DNA from: Neoarius graeffei
Taxonomy: Eukaryota; Chordata; Actinopteri; Siluriformes; Ariidae
DNA length: 64,000 nucleotides
Assembly: GCF_027579695.1 (NCBI RefSeq)
Contig: NC_083569.1
Span: forward strand, 72,442,149 to 72,506,148
Direction: 5' to 3'
Shown: positions 50,753-61,515 of the stretch, piece after piece
How positions within the stretch are numbered: position 1 is the stretch's first letter
Layout: each line of letters starts with the position of its first letter
The notes under the pieces: generated by a model
Told to the model about the DNA's origin: nothing
What the model saw: the letters and a program-made list of their open reading frames with translations, nothing else
Databases searched by the model: none
Translations under genes and position numbers: made by a program

Positions 50753-51043
50753 CAAGTATTGGTTTAAAAAAACAAACAAAAAAAAAACCCTTGATGTTTA
50801 GCCAGTGTTAGAGAAAGTGATGAATGATCTACTACTCGCCTCTGATCAGGGTTGTGTCTCCTTGCTTGTATACTTGATATCAATGCTGCTTTTGATACTA
50901 TTCATTACAATATTCTTAATTTTATTAATTAATTATTAATTATTTATTCTAAATAATTTTGTCTGAGTTTAGGCTGTTTCCTGGCACAGATCTTATCTGA
51001 ATGGCTATTATCTGTTTGTAAATGTGACTGCTTTGTGGTATAT

Positions 51044-51240
51044 GTTGGAACAAAAAGTCTGATCCACTGTGACTCCACCTCACAGCATACACGATTTAAA
51101 GGACCTGCAGCTAATTTCGTGCTGCCAGATACCCCATGGCACCATCAGAGATCTTGTAGAAGCCATATCTTGGTGGGTTGGAGTTGTTTTGGTGGGACGC
51201 AGAGATCCAATAACCTATTAGGCAGTTATCATAATGTCTT
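51044..51240. mobile_element. DNA-transposon-like fragment
   Basis: GTTGGAACAAAAAGTCTGAT and CAGATACCCCATGGCACCAT resemble the nucleotide signature of a dispersed fish DNA repeat. It is a fragment without ends; the class is uncertain. Confidence 0.3.
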
Positions 51241-51539
51241 GGCTCACTGATGTATAATGTCATTGCATTACACCCCTATTACCAACAAAGCCAAAAACAC
51301 TAGTCCACGAGGCTCTTTCAAAACATAAGGAAGACCTGCATCATGACTCACTGTACTGGCATCAGATGGTGGAATGGACTCCGAGCTGACCAAAAAGCCA
51401 AGTCTTCAAGTAAAACCTGAAGATTACAAAAGGAAGTTTTTTTTTTAAATATACAAAGCAAGATAATTTATATACAAAAGATATAAAAATAACTCTTAAA
51501 ACATCAACCTCCCTAGTTGGGCTTTACTGTAACAAGGTC

Positions 51540-51981
51540 AAGACAGAGTACATTTCGACATCCTCGGATCCCTCATCACTAACTGCCATGTCTGGGAAGA
51601 ACATCAAATGTGTCGATAACTTCAAGTATCTGGGCTCTTTTATAATGGACTCCTTTAGGGACTTCAAGATTTGTAAGGCACTGGCTTGGAAAGCCTGTAA
51701 TGACCTCGACAAAATATGGCACTCTAACCTGGCCAAACACCTGAAAGTAAACCTGTTCAGATCTGTAGTGGAACCCATCCTCCTATATGGTGCCAAAACA
51801 TGGACCATGATGTACAAACAACAGCAGAGTCTAGATGAAACTTATACCAACCTCCTATGTCAGGTTCAAAACATCCATTGGTCTACCCATGCCACCTTGG
51901 AGGAGATATATGGGAACTTGTCGCCAGTCACAATGAGACTCAAATTGAGAAGAGTCCTCTTTGCAGGGTACTGTTTTAGAA
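51540..51981 (+). pseudogene. LINE reverse transcriptase C-terminal fragment
   Basis: The 5' part of the open frame starting at 51588 encodes DNFKYLGSFI, KALAWKACNDLDKIWHS, RSVVEPILLYGAKTWTM and MRLKLRRVLFAGYC, the post-RT region of a LINE (ILLYG..TW..T is typical of RTE/Jockey-like types). It is fused without a break in frame to retroviral integrase sequence after about 51982. Confidence 0.6.
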
Positions 51982-54240
51982 CCGAGGGGGATGTGATGTG
52001 GGATGTGTCAAAAGGGGGGATGGTAGCAGAAATAACAAAGAGATGGTTCACAAAGGGGTTTTCAAATTATGCTGTGAAATTTTGCAAGCAATGCTTGATA
52101 TGTGCACAACATAATGCAGGTCAAGGTATCAAACTAACTCAAGCAGCACACCCAATACCAGACAAACCGTTTGATCATCTCCAAATGGACTTCATTGAAC
52201 TGACACCTAGTGAAGGGAAAAGGTATTGCCTGGTAATAGTTGACATTTTCAAAATGGGTTGAAGTATTCCCCACAGCTAAACAAGACTCAGAGGCAGTAG
52301 TCAAAGCACTCCTGAGAGATATAATTAATAGGTGGGGTATACCTAGCAAAATCTCAAGTGACAATGGAACACCCTTTGTTAATGCAGCCCTAAAGAAAAT
52401 AGGAGCATTCCTAGGGATAGAATAGAATAGAATAGAATAGAATGCCTTTATTGTCACTATACACATGTACAATGAGATTAAAGCGTCTCCAATAACAGTG
52501 CAAACAGCATGTAGAGAGAGAGAGAGAGGAAGGGGGGGAGGAAAAAAAAGGGGGGTGTAAGGGGGGTAAGGTGCACAGTCTGAGGTGTATGTGTTGTGTT
52601 ACACATTATGGAGTGAGGTATTGCACATATAAAGTATTGCACAGAGACAGTCACATTATAAATTATTGCATGAGAGAGTCACATTATAAGATAAAATATT
52701 ACACATTATGAAGTATTGCAAGGTAAGGTAAGGTGCACAGACTTGGTGTATGCACTGTGTGTAAGGTGCACAATACTGAGGTGTATGTGTTGTGTGTAAG
52801 GTGCACAGTCCTGGGGTATACGTGTTGTGTGTAAGGTGCACAGTCCTGAGGTGAATGTGTTGCGTTTCACATTATGGAGTGTGGTATTGCACATTATAAA
52901 AGTATTGCATAGAGAGTCATCTTATAAAGTACTGCACATTATAAATTAGTAAAATAGTAAAATAGTAAAATAAATAGACTATAAAGTCAGAGCATATCCG
53001 AGTTCAGGGCGGTTATGGCTTTTGGAAATAAGCTGTTTTTTAATCGATTTGTCTTTGTCCTGATGCACCTGTAGCACCTCCCTGAGGGATAGACCTGAAA
53101 CAACATTGTGCCTACCATCCTGCCAGTGTGGGAGCAGTAGAGAGGGAAAATAGGTCCCTTAAAAATAAATTAAGCAAAGCTTGTGCAGAAACAGGGCTAG
53201 GATGGACAAAGGTCCTCCCTGTAGTACTTACATAAATGAGGATGCAAACTAGGCCTAAACATGGGTTAAGCCCATTTGAAATTCTGTTTGGACGAGTACC
53301 CAACACGGGGATAGGGCCAGCTCAAGGAACACTGCCGGACACCACACTGTGTGATGATGCAATGTTGAATTACTGTGCAACATTGTCCTCTGCTTTGAAA
53401 TCTATCCACAAACAGGTAAAAGAAGCACTTCCCAAGCCTGCTGAGGGACCTCTGCATGATCTACATACAACCAGGGGATTGGATAGTAGTGAAGGACTTC
53501 CGACGAACCAAGTGGAACAAGCCACGGTGGAATGGCCCATTCCGGGTCCTGCTCATGACCCCAGAGGGAGTGAAGGTCACGGGCAGAGTGACATGGATCC
53601 ACGCTAGCCACTGCAGGAGGGTTCCTGAACCGGCTGAGCAGGAGGAAAAGGAAGGCCTAAGTGACCCGGACGCTGACCAAAGCTCGTGAGGAAGAAAGGC
53701 ATCACTACATGGAACAATGCGAGTATCACATCAATCATGCAAGCACCTGAGAATTAGTGGACACTGGAAGGTGTAACCCATTAGGAGATGGGCTGTGGGT
53801 CCTTATCACGGACGAAGAGGTCAGGGCGACAGCTCTGGGAGGACAATCCCAGCGGACAAATCTGAATGACACCAACGAAGAGAAAGAAGTGTTAATTGAG
53901 TACATCTTAGCACAGAACCCCAACCATAAGGTGAGACAAGTGGTAACCCAAGATTCAGGAGGAGAGGTAAGCAATTATCATTTAGAAGGTGTCCCTCATG
54001 TCCGCTTTCCCACCTTGATCCAAACCACGTGGCGAGCAAGTTCAGCGGAACTGAGAGCGGCAGCACAGTTACACTGTTGCACCCTCAATAGAGAAGAGTA
54101 TTTCAGTATCTAGTCAGTAAACTGGTTTCAGAAGTCCCGAGTTTCTCCAAGCCCTGATGAGGTGGGACGAGGGCTGATAGGGCATGCCCGCCCTCTGAGC
54201 ACCAATACACGTCAAGAAGGGCAAGGGTTAACTCAGAGAC
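51982..54240 (+). pseudogene. Endogenous retrovirus pol remnant (integrase region), interrupted
   Basis: Integrase sequence is split by a LINE. The left part (to 52421) has a zinc-region CKQCLICAQHN, the core start LQMDFIEL (first D) and SSDNGTPFVN (second D), with a frameshift near 52255. The right part (53094-53690) continues with a conserved HPAS.G..ER-type region containing the catalytic E (about 53110-53130), then C-terminal PGDWIVVKDF, KWNKPRWNGPF and VTGRVTWIHAS. The frame from 53757 to 54113 could be the beginning of the next gene but is not recognisable. Stops and shifts are present and no LTRs were found. It is an old, inactive retroviral copy. Confidence 0.65.
52422..53085 (-). mobile_element. 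LINE 3' fragment inserted in the retroviral remnant
   Basis: Bounded by the 8-bp duplication GGGATAGA (52414-52421, 53086-53093). The left end has a repeated TAGAA tail, then GCCTTTATTGTCACTATACA, the complement of a LINE 3' terminus. Within are direct repeats of about 45-50 bp containing GTGTAAGGTGCACAGTC-type sequence (about 52735-52855). Confidence 0.75.
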
Positions 54241-54269
54241 CTAGTTAACATAAAAGGCCTTCAATTTCC

Positions 54270-54515
54270 TGGGAATTACCATCTAACAAGACTTGAAGTA
54301 GGAATCCAACACCAACTCCATCCTTAAAATAGCCCAGCAGAGGATGTACTTTCTGCGACAACTCAGGAAGTATGGTCTATCACAGGAGCTGCTGACACAG
54401 TTCTACACTGCTATCATTGAATCCATCCTGTGCACATCCATCACAGTTTGGTTTGAAGCAGCCACAAAACAGGACAGGAACAGACTGCAGCAAACAGCAA
54501 GATCAGAAATATGCA
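54270..54515 (+). pseudogene. LINE RT C-terminal fragment
   Basis: RMYFLRQLRKYGLSQELLTQ and ESILCTSITVWFEAA resemble the Rex1/L2-type post-RT region (compare LYFLRRLR at 29050-29748). It is short and ends at RLQQTARS. Confidence 0.65.
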
Positions 54516-54890
54516 CATCAGTGTGAACATCACAATAACAGAGTACTGGGTAAAAATGCATAGGCTAATTTGGTTTACGGTTATTTAGCACCGGTACTTT
54601 GTCATTGTGATGTTCACACTGATGTGCATATTTCTGCAAAACAGAGGAAACTAGATGTAGCCACTGGAGATAATCATTCAAAGTCTGCTGACTCGTGTTT
54701 TTCAAATAGACCACAGATTGGTTGCAATAACGTGTTTTTCCCAGAGAGGTCTCCAAATACCCAGATTTTTTCACTGCTAACACAAGTACTGAGGGCTGCG
54801 TTTAACTGATGCTTTTCCACATGCCCTGTCATTTCTTCTTCTTTTTTTTCATAAATGAAAAATATTCCAGTATATGCTGAACCACTAGAG

Positions 54891-55444
54891 CAGTGGTCGC
54901 CAACCTTTTTAAGCCCAAGATCCCTGAGCTCCACCTTGGTGACAGGCAAGATCTACCTATTGAAGCGCTGAAAGAAAAAGACAGCCCAGATTGCAGATTG
55001 TACTTCTAACTCGACGCCTTTTATTCAGGCTAATTGGATTTGAATTACATGAAATGCTTTGGTCCAACGTTCATATTAATGAAACCAAGAAAACACTGTA
55101 ACTAACATATCAAACTGGCCATAGCTGTCTTCTACAACACATCAACTTCAATTCTAAGTTTAATTATTCATTTCAGCACAAAAAAGTAAAGGCATGCGAC
55201 CTATTTTCCACTTATATGAGGACAATATTTTGTTTATGGTAGACAAACAGATCATATCAAGTGTTATGCTTATCCACTGAAGCTTCATTCAAGTCACATT
55301 AATAGCATTTTAGAAAATAGAACTGTAATGCTAACAAAATTCTCAGTCAATGCAATTGGGCCAAGTGCAGCTTTATGTCCAACACATAAAATAAAGGTGT
55401 GGCCTATTTCCTTTTGTATGAGGCAATTATTTTGTTCATAGAAG

Positions 55445-55484
<40 letters not shown>

Positions 55485-56950
55485 TCAGTGAGCAGATCAC
55501 ATGCAAGTTACATAGCGTCAGCATTTTAGAAAATAGAACTGTAATTGTGTGTGTTAACACAATTTTCAGTCAGTGTAAATAATGCAGTTATGTCCCATCT
55601 TATGTATCATCACTTTTCACATTGCTATCAGATGTCAAAACTGTCATGTTATTTGCACAGGTTAGTGAGATGGCTGTGACTGCATGCTGTCTGTGAGTGC
55701 TTTGTAGTTTGGCTCATAACTGCTGACAGCTAGTCTGAGACAGTCTGTGAGGTGTTTGTCAGTAAGGCGGCTCATGTGCTTTGATTTGATTATTTTCATC
55801 TGTGAAAACGCCATTTCACAGAGGTAAGTGGATCCAAAGTAGGCACTCACTCTTAGTGCACATGAGGTGAGGAGGGGAAACTTCTCCCTGCTGACAAGTC
55901 CCCAAAAGTCACTGTCCTGTGATCTTGCTTTAAGTTCAATGTCATTTTGCAAATCAACCATCTCCATGTCAACCCCAATAGGCAGAGCAAATACCTGCTG
56001 AAATTTGGCTGCTACCTGTTCTACATCAGTGGTCAGGAATGGGTTTGAGACGAATGCAGCAACATCTTCCATGACGTCTAATTCACCAAAACGCCGACTG
56101 AACTCTGCTACCACTTTGTCCAGGTGAACACAGTACTGCTCAGGGTGAAAAGCGTCCTTGTCACTGATGGCCTGTGACATTTTCTCCAGGTTGGGAAAGT
56201 GTGTCAGCCTCCCGTTTTTCAGATGTGTGTTCCAAACACCGAGCTTGGCCTTGAACGCATTCACTGCGCTTATCATGTGGGGCAGGTGTTGGTCTTTTCC
56301 CTGGAGCTCGTTGTTCAGTGCGTTCAGTTTTGCCATCAGGTCTGTCAGAAACCCCAGGTCCAGCAGCCACTGATCATCTGACAGCTCCTCATGCTCCTCG
56401 TTCCTTGTCTCCAGAAAAGTCTTTATCTCGGGCAGCAAATCAACAAATCGCTGCAGCACTTTGCCGCGACTCAACCACCGGACATCAGCGTGGAGGAGTA
56501 GGTCTCCATATGCGGCATCGAGCTCATCCAATAACACCTTGAATAAGCAGTGCTGAAGTGCTTTTGCTGGAATTGAGTTGATCAGTTTGACCACCAGAGT
56601 CATAACATGAGAAAAGTTCACGACCTTCCCCACCAAGGCCTGCTGGTGAATGACACAGTGGTAATTCACGAAGTCAAGAAAATCATGGTCATTACGGCAC
56701 AGCGCAATAAATCCAGTGCGCACACCGCGCATTGCTGGGGCTCTATCAGTAGTAATTGCCACCAGTTGTGAATAGGGATGTCATTATCGCGGACATATTT
56801 TTTAAACTCGTTGTAAATATCCTCACCTCTCGTTCTCTCCTTTAAGTGCAAAAGAGTGAGGAGATCCTCTTTTGTTGTAGAGTCCAGGAACACCATCCTG
56901 ACAAACACAACAAGCTGAGCTGTGTCCATTACATCCAGGGATTCATTAAA
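54891..56950 (-). mobile_element. hAT transposon, transposase-bearing, incomplete
   Basis: One end, CAGTGGTCGCCAACCTTTTT (54891), is a typical hAT terminus (compare CAGTGGTTCTCAACC). CACTAGAG lies before it as a possible half of the 8-bp duplication. The minus-strand transposase reads from about 56930 to 55662. The other end is not found: a SINE, then an RTE LINE follow the 5' side. It includes a (CA)n tract at about 55447-55482. Confidence 0.7.
55662..56929 (-). pseudogene. hAT transposase, C-terminal two thirds, frameshifted
   Basis: Upstream frame (56929-56666): FLDSTTKEDLLTLLHLKERT and IYNEFKKYVRDNDIP. After a shift near 56765 the 366-residue frame continues TTDRAPAMRGVRTGF (a catalytic-domain stretch with an acidic residue), LLLHADVRWLSRGKVLQRF (W-containing block typical of hAT) and the C-terminal dimerisation region FPLLTSCALRVSAYFGSTYL, FSQMKIIKSKHMSRLTDKHL. 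It is similar to the type behind the GTF2IRD2 and SCAND3-like domesticated proteins. The N-terminal zinc finger is missing. It is probably inactive. Confidence 0.8.
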
Positions 56951-57329
56951 CTCATCTCATCTCATCTCATCTCATCTCATCTCATCTCATCTCATCTCAT
57001 CTCATCTCATCTCATCTCATTATCTCTAGCCGCTTTATCCTGTTCTACAGGGTCGCAGGCAAGCTGGAGCCTATCCCAGCTGACTACGGGTGAAAGGCGG
57101 GGTACACCCTGGACAAGTCGCCAGGTCATCACAGGGCCGACACATACTGTAGACACAGACAACCATTCACACTCACATTCACACCTACGGTCAATTTAGA
57201 GTCACCAGTTAACCTAACCTGCATGTCTTTGGACTGTGGGGGAAACCGGAGCACCCGGAGGAAACCCACGCGGACACAGGGAGAACATGCAAACTCCGCA
57301 CAGAAAGGCCCTCGCCGGCCACAGGGCTC
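56951..57329 (-). mobile_element. V-SINE-like copy 13 with long pentanucleotide tail
   Basis: The minus-strand SINE lacks its first 50 bp or so (it stops at CGGCCACAGGGCTC). The tail is a pure (ATGAG)n run of about 14 units (CTCAT repeats at about 56954-57018), the longest in the window. Confidence 0.9.
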
Positions 57330-57374
57330 AACATACTCAACAGTATGTCCCAACATAGTGTTTTGAGTGTCAGA

Positions 57375-58342
57375 TAATCTTAACATGTAAAATAAACACA
57401 TAATTAGAATGTTATAAGCATAGGCTATAATTTTCCTGAAATTCACAAAGCATAACTGATTCTTATGTATGTGTGGATCTGCTTTGAGTCCTTTTTTGTT
57501 TTCCATAGTGATGGATAGCTTGACGGACGAAGTGAGGCAAGAGTCACTGTGGAACATGATGTTTGTGGATGATATTGTGATATGTGGTGAAAGTAGAGAG
57601 GAGGTTGAGTTGGGTTTGGAGAGATGGAGGGATGCACTGGAACGAAGAGGAATGAAGGTGAGCAGGGGCAAAACAGAGTACATGTGCATCAATGAGAATG
57701 GGGATGAGAGTGTAGTGAAGATGCAAAGAGTAGACATAAAGAAAGTTGGTGAATTCAAGTACCTGGGGTCAACTCTTGCAGGAAAATGGGGACTGCGATA
57801 GTGAGGTGACAAAATGAGTGCAGGCAGGGTGGAGCAGTTGGAGAAGGATTTTGGGAGTCATTTGTGATAGGAAAGTCCCAGCAAAAGTGAAAGGCAAGAT
57901 GTATAAGAGAGTAGTGAGACCAGCTGTGATGTCTGGATTGGAGACCATACCCTTAACGAAGAGACAGAAGGCAAAGTTGGAGGTGGTGGAGTTGAGGATG
58001 TTAAGGTTTGCAATGGGAGGTTGGACAGGATAAGGAACGAGTACATCAGAGGGACAGCACATGTGGAGAGCTTGGGAATTAAGCTAAGAGAGATGAGACT
58101 GAGATGGTACGGGCACATCCTGAGAAGAGATGCAGAGCATGTGGGAAGGAGAATGTTGAGGATGGAGCTGCCAGGCAAATGAAAACGAGGAAGGCCAAAG
58201 AGGAGATACATGGATGTGGTGAGAGAGGACATGAAAGTGGCAGGTGTGGTAGAGAAGGATGCGGAAGACAGGGAGCAATGGAGACGAAAGATCCGCTGTG
58301 GTGACCCCTAATCAGGAGCAGCCAAAAGAAGAAGAAGAAGAC
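57375..58342 (+). mobile_element. 5'-truncated RTE-clade LINE with 16-bp target duplication
   Basis: The duplication TGTTTTGAGTGTCAGA is at 57359-57374 and 58343-58358. The last 870 bp are RTE: AGATCCGCTGTGGTGACCCC and a (GAA)n tail mark its 3' end, as in other fish RTE copies. The first 100 bp (57375 to about 57475) do not read as RTE coding sequence and may be co-integrated DNA. Confidence 0.85.
57476..58312 (+). pseudogene. RTE reverse transcriptase C-terminal part
   Basis: GSALSPFLFSIVMDSLTDEV (motif B and after), MMFVDDIVICGES (motif C, V in place of A), RRGMKVSRGKTEYMCINE, and EFKYLGSTLA, then in shifted frames WRRILGVICDRKVPAKVKGK, MSGLETIPLTKRQKAKLEVV and GRPKRRYMDVVRED. Frameshifts lie near 57790 and 58030. 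The left edge is within the RT, so it was dead on arrival. Confidence 0.85.
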
Positions 58343-58358
58343 TGTTTTGAGTGTCAGA

Positions 58359-58674
58359 GAGTGTTTTTGCACATGTGCTAGGTGTAAAAACGCAGATATG
58401 CAAAGTTACATGCAGGTTTTGTCAAATTGTGAGGATAAATTGCACTTTCACATCCACAGAATAAAATATGTATTATTAAATGGATAGGCTTGATTCTCAA
58501 ATATGATACGAAGAGAAAAGGCAGCTGAATTTGTTGTTAATCTGTGAATCATCTATTGAGCCTGCATATGTTTTGTAATCCGCTACAGTTGGCCTCATCA
58601 ACAAGGTCAGACTCAGACTGTGATCGCTGAGTCTGAACTCACACACACTCCCAATGCATCACATTAATGCACTT
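58359..58674. other. No gene seen
   Basis: Continues the sequence interrupted by the RTE insertion. It could be part of the hAT element but no motif confirms it. Confidence 0.4.
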
Positions 58675-59948
58675 TCAAAGATTCAAAGATTTTTTATTGT
58701 CAATTCACTATATATCCAGGACATATAGAAGAATCAAAATGCCGTTTCTCTCTCACCTTACTTGTAAAAACAGATAATTACACAAAAAAATTAAGAAAAA
58801 CAATATATATAAATATTTATAAATATAGATAATATAGATAAAAATACACTCTAAAATCAAACAATGTACAAAATAGCAGTAATGCAAATACAGTATAATA
58901 TCTAATGGAGAAGGTGCTTAGAAGAGCAGCTTATGAGGTGTGTATGAACAGTAGTGCAAATGAGCAATAGCAGCAGATACAACAGTAATGCAAATGATTG
59001 TAGTGTGATGTGCAAACGGATGAGAGTTTCTTGTGTGAATGAATGTGTTACAGACCAGGGGTAGGTAGTGAATAGTGTTCAGCATCCTGACAGCCTGGTG
59101 GATGAAGCTGTTCAGCAGTCTTGTGTAGCGGGCCCGGAGGCTCCGGTACCTTTTCCCTGAGGGCAGGAGGCTGAAGAGTGAGTGTGAAGGGTGGGAGGTG
59201 TCACCAGCGATGCTGATGGCTCTGCGGGTAAGATGGGAGTGATAGACATCCATAAGGGAGGGCTGAGGGGTACCAATGATCTTGCTGGCCGTGTTCACTA
59301 TGCGTTGCAGAGTCTTCCAGCAGGAGGCACTGCAGCCTCCGTACCACGCAGTGATGCAGCCAGTGAGGACACTCTCAATGGTGCCCCTGTAGAAAAAGCA
59401 CATGATGGGGGTGGGACTCGTGCACTCCTCAGTTTGCGGAGGAAGTAGAGGCAAGTTTGAGCCTTCTTGGCCAGCGATGCCATGTTGTTGGACCAGGAGA
59501 GGTCTTCAGTGATGTGCACCAAAAGGAATTTGGTGCTGCTCACCCTCTCCACTGCAGCACCATCGATGGTCAGAGGGGGATGCTGTGAGTGACCTCTCCT
59601 GAAGTCGACTACAATCTCTTTGGTCTTCTCCATGTTCAGGAAGAGATTGTTGTCTTTACTCTACTGGACCAGTTGGCTCACCTCATTCCTGTAGTTGGCT
59701 TCATCGTTGTTAGTGATGAGGCCCACCACAGTCGTGTCATCCACAAACTTGATGATGTGGTTGGTGCTGTAGATTGGTACACAGTCATGGGTCAGCAGGG
59801 TGAAGAGCAGCAGGCTGAGCACACACCCTTGTGGGGCCCCTGTGCTCAGCATGATGGTCCTAGACGTGTTACTGCTGACCCGAACATTCTGTGGCCTTCC
59901 TGTAAGAAAGTCCAGCACCCAGTTACAAAGAGAGGTGTTGAGTCCCAA
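58675..59948 (-). mobile_element. 5'-truncated Rex1/L2-type LINE
   Basis: The 3' terminus is the complement of AAAGATTTTTTATTGTCAAT (about 58685). Minus-strand frames read [21 protein letters not shown]-like block with [17 protein letters not shown] (motif B) and [14 protein letters not shown] (motif C) at 59948-59661. KTKEIVVDFRRG, STKFLLVHITEDLSW and LYFLRKLRSA follow at 59633-59440, then SVLTGCITAWYGGCSA and LNSFIHQAVRMLN to about 58950. Frame breaks near 59660 and 59450. It is inactive. Confidence 0.8.
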
Positions 59949-59999
59949 ATGTCAGAGTTTTTGTATTAGCTGCTGGGGAATTGTATTTCCCCTCTGGAT

Positions 60000-60228
60000 T
60001 GCTGTTTGCACTCATACTCTTTGCACATACTCTTTCAATTAGAAATCACTTTATTTCTTTCCTAACTGTATATTTTAGGTTTCTTCATATTTTTTATTCT
60101 ATTTATATTTCTACTTTTGTCTCTTTACTTCATATTTTTTAACCTTAATTGTCACGCACTAAACACCAAAGCAAACTCCTTGTATGTGAGAATATACTTG
60201 GCAAGAAGCTTGATTCTAATTCTGAACA
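60000..60228 (+). mobile_element. LINE 3'-end fragment on the opposite strand
   Basis: CTCCTTGTATGTGAGAATAT at about 60176 followed by ACTTGGCAAGAAGCTTGATT and TCTAATTCTGAAC is a LINE 3' terminus of the AATAAAGC-TTGATTCTGATTCTG type, here slightly mutated. It lies head to head with the minus-strand LINE to its left. Confidence 0.55.
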
Positions 60229-60445
60229 CAAAAAAAGACTTGTTTTTTTTATTTACACCCATTAATTGCCTTGGCTATCAAACTCCAAAAACAGCAATTA
60301 ACAGAAAAGACAAGCAAGTGGAGCATAGGATGATGCAGGCTCTTGTTCTGACAATTCCAAAATCAGTGACTCTAAAAAGGCTTCCTGCATCTGTGACTTT
60401 GCCAAAGTGGCCATTTCCTTATGAACGCATTTTAAAAAAATTGTA

Positions 60446-60972
60446 CACTACCGTTCAAAAGTTTGGGGTTACCCAGACAATTTTGTGTTTTCCATGAAAA
60501 GTCACACTTTTATTTACCACCATAAGTTGTAAAATGAATAGAAAATATAGTCAAGACATTTTCTGGCCATTTTGAGCATTTAATCGACCCCACAAATGTG
60601 ATGCTCCAGAAACTCAATCTGCTCAAAGGAAGATCAGTTTTATAGCTTCTCTAAAGAGCTAAACTGTTTTCAGCTGTGGTAACATGATTGTACAAGGGTT
60701 TTCTAATCATCCATTAGCCTTCTGAGGCAATGAGCAAACACATTGTACCATTAGAACACTGGAGTGAGAGTTGCTGGAAATGGGCCTCTATACACCTATG
60801 GAGATATTGCACCAAAAACCAGACATTTGCAGCTAGAATAGTCATTTAGCACATTAGCAATGTATAGAGTGGATTTCTGATTAGTTTAAAGTGATCTTCA
60901 TTGAAAAGAACAGTGCTTTTCTTTCAAAAATAAGGACATTTCAAAGTGACCCCAAACTTTTGAATGGTAGTG
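60446..60972. mobile_element. Tc1/mariner-type MITE
   Basis: 527 bp with ends CACTACCGTTCAAAAGTTTG and CAAACTTTTGAATGGTAGTG, preceded by TA (60444-60445). The right TA is mutated (CA). It has no coding content. It is a widespread type of fish MITE. Confidence 0.85.
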
Positions 60973-61187
60973 CATGTCCAAGATGGTAGTGTATGTGCTG
61001 TGAAGCCGTTTTGTTGTAGCCAATAACATCATCAGAGATATCCACTTCAATCATGTTCAATAATGTTATGGGTGATTGGTGTATATGGAATTACATGGCA
61101 AACAAAAAAAGTGTTAAAAAAAGCAAAATATGCTTCATATTTTAGATTCTTCAAAGTAGCCACCATTTACCTTGATGATGTTATATC

Positions 61188-61496
61188 TGTGTGGCAGCGG
61201 GGGCGTGGTCAAGCGCCGGTCTGTGACAGGACGGCGGAGTCAGGGAAGGTAAGTGGCAGAATCACTACACCTGAGAGCAATTAACCTGTGTTTGTGTGTC
61301 TTCCCAGTGACTGCGCCCTATATCAGGAGGGACAGCGAGAGCGAAAGGAGCTCCCCCAACCCAAAGACTGGTGTGTGTGTGTTAGACTGGGAGAGTGCAT
61401 GTTTAACGCTGAAAAGTGTAAAATAAAACAGTCTGTCAAACCTTATCTCTGTCCTGCCATCCTCTGTGCTCCACCCACCAACACAGAATCGTTACA
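61188..61496 (+). repeat. 5' LTR of the Gmr1-like element
   Basis: Runs from TGTGTGGCAGCGGGGGCG to GAATCGTTACA, 309 bp. The end is fixed by the primer-binding site that follows; the start by the TG closest to unique DNA. AATAAA is at about 61421-61426. A donor-like GGTAAGT (about 61247) and acceptor-like TCTTCCCAG (about 61308) lie within it. Confidence 0.7.
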
Positions 61497-61497
61497 G

Positions 61498-61515
61498 TGG
61501 TGCCGAAACCCGGGA
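61498..61515 (+). promoter_or_regulatory. tRNA primer-binding site
   Basis: TGGTGCCGAAACCCGGGA one base after the LTR has the TGG start of sites that pair with a tRNA 3' CCA end. The tRNA species was not determined. Confidence 0.7.

Larger units (their letters stand above)
48877..51035. repeat. Large imperfect inverted duplication containing L2 fragments
   Basis: Outer arms of about 210-260 bp (48877-49090 and about 50780-51035) are reverse complements. Both derive from L2 RT sequence (compare CAACCCTGATCAGAGGCGAG at about 49014 with CGCCTCTGATCAGGGTTGTG at about 50836). Inner arms (about 49100-49212 and 49820-49955) are also inverted copies. A LINE tail plus SINE lies at the fold, and a foldback element (49962-50752) sits in the right half. 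Confidence 0.7.

Noticed and set aside
49980-50760. CRISPR-like spaced repeats
   Set aside because: Units are inverted between two arms of a foldback element in a vertebrate genome, with no uniform spacers or cas genes.
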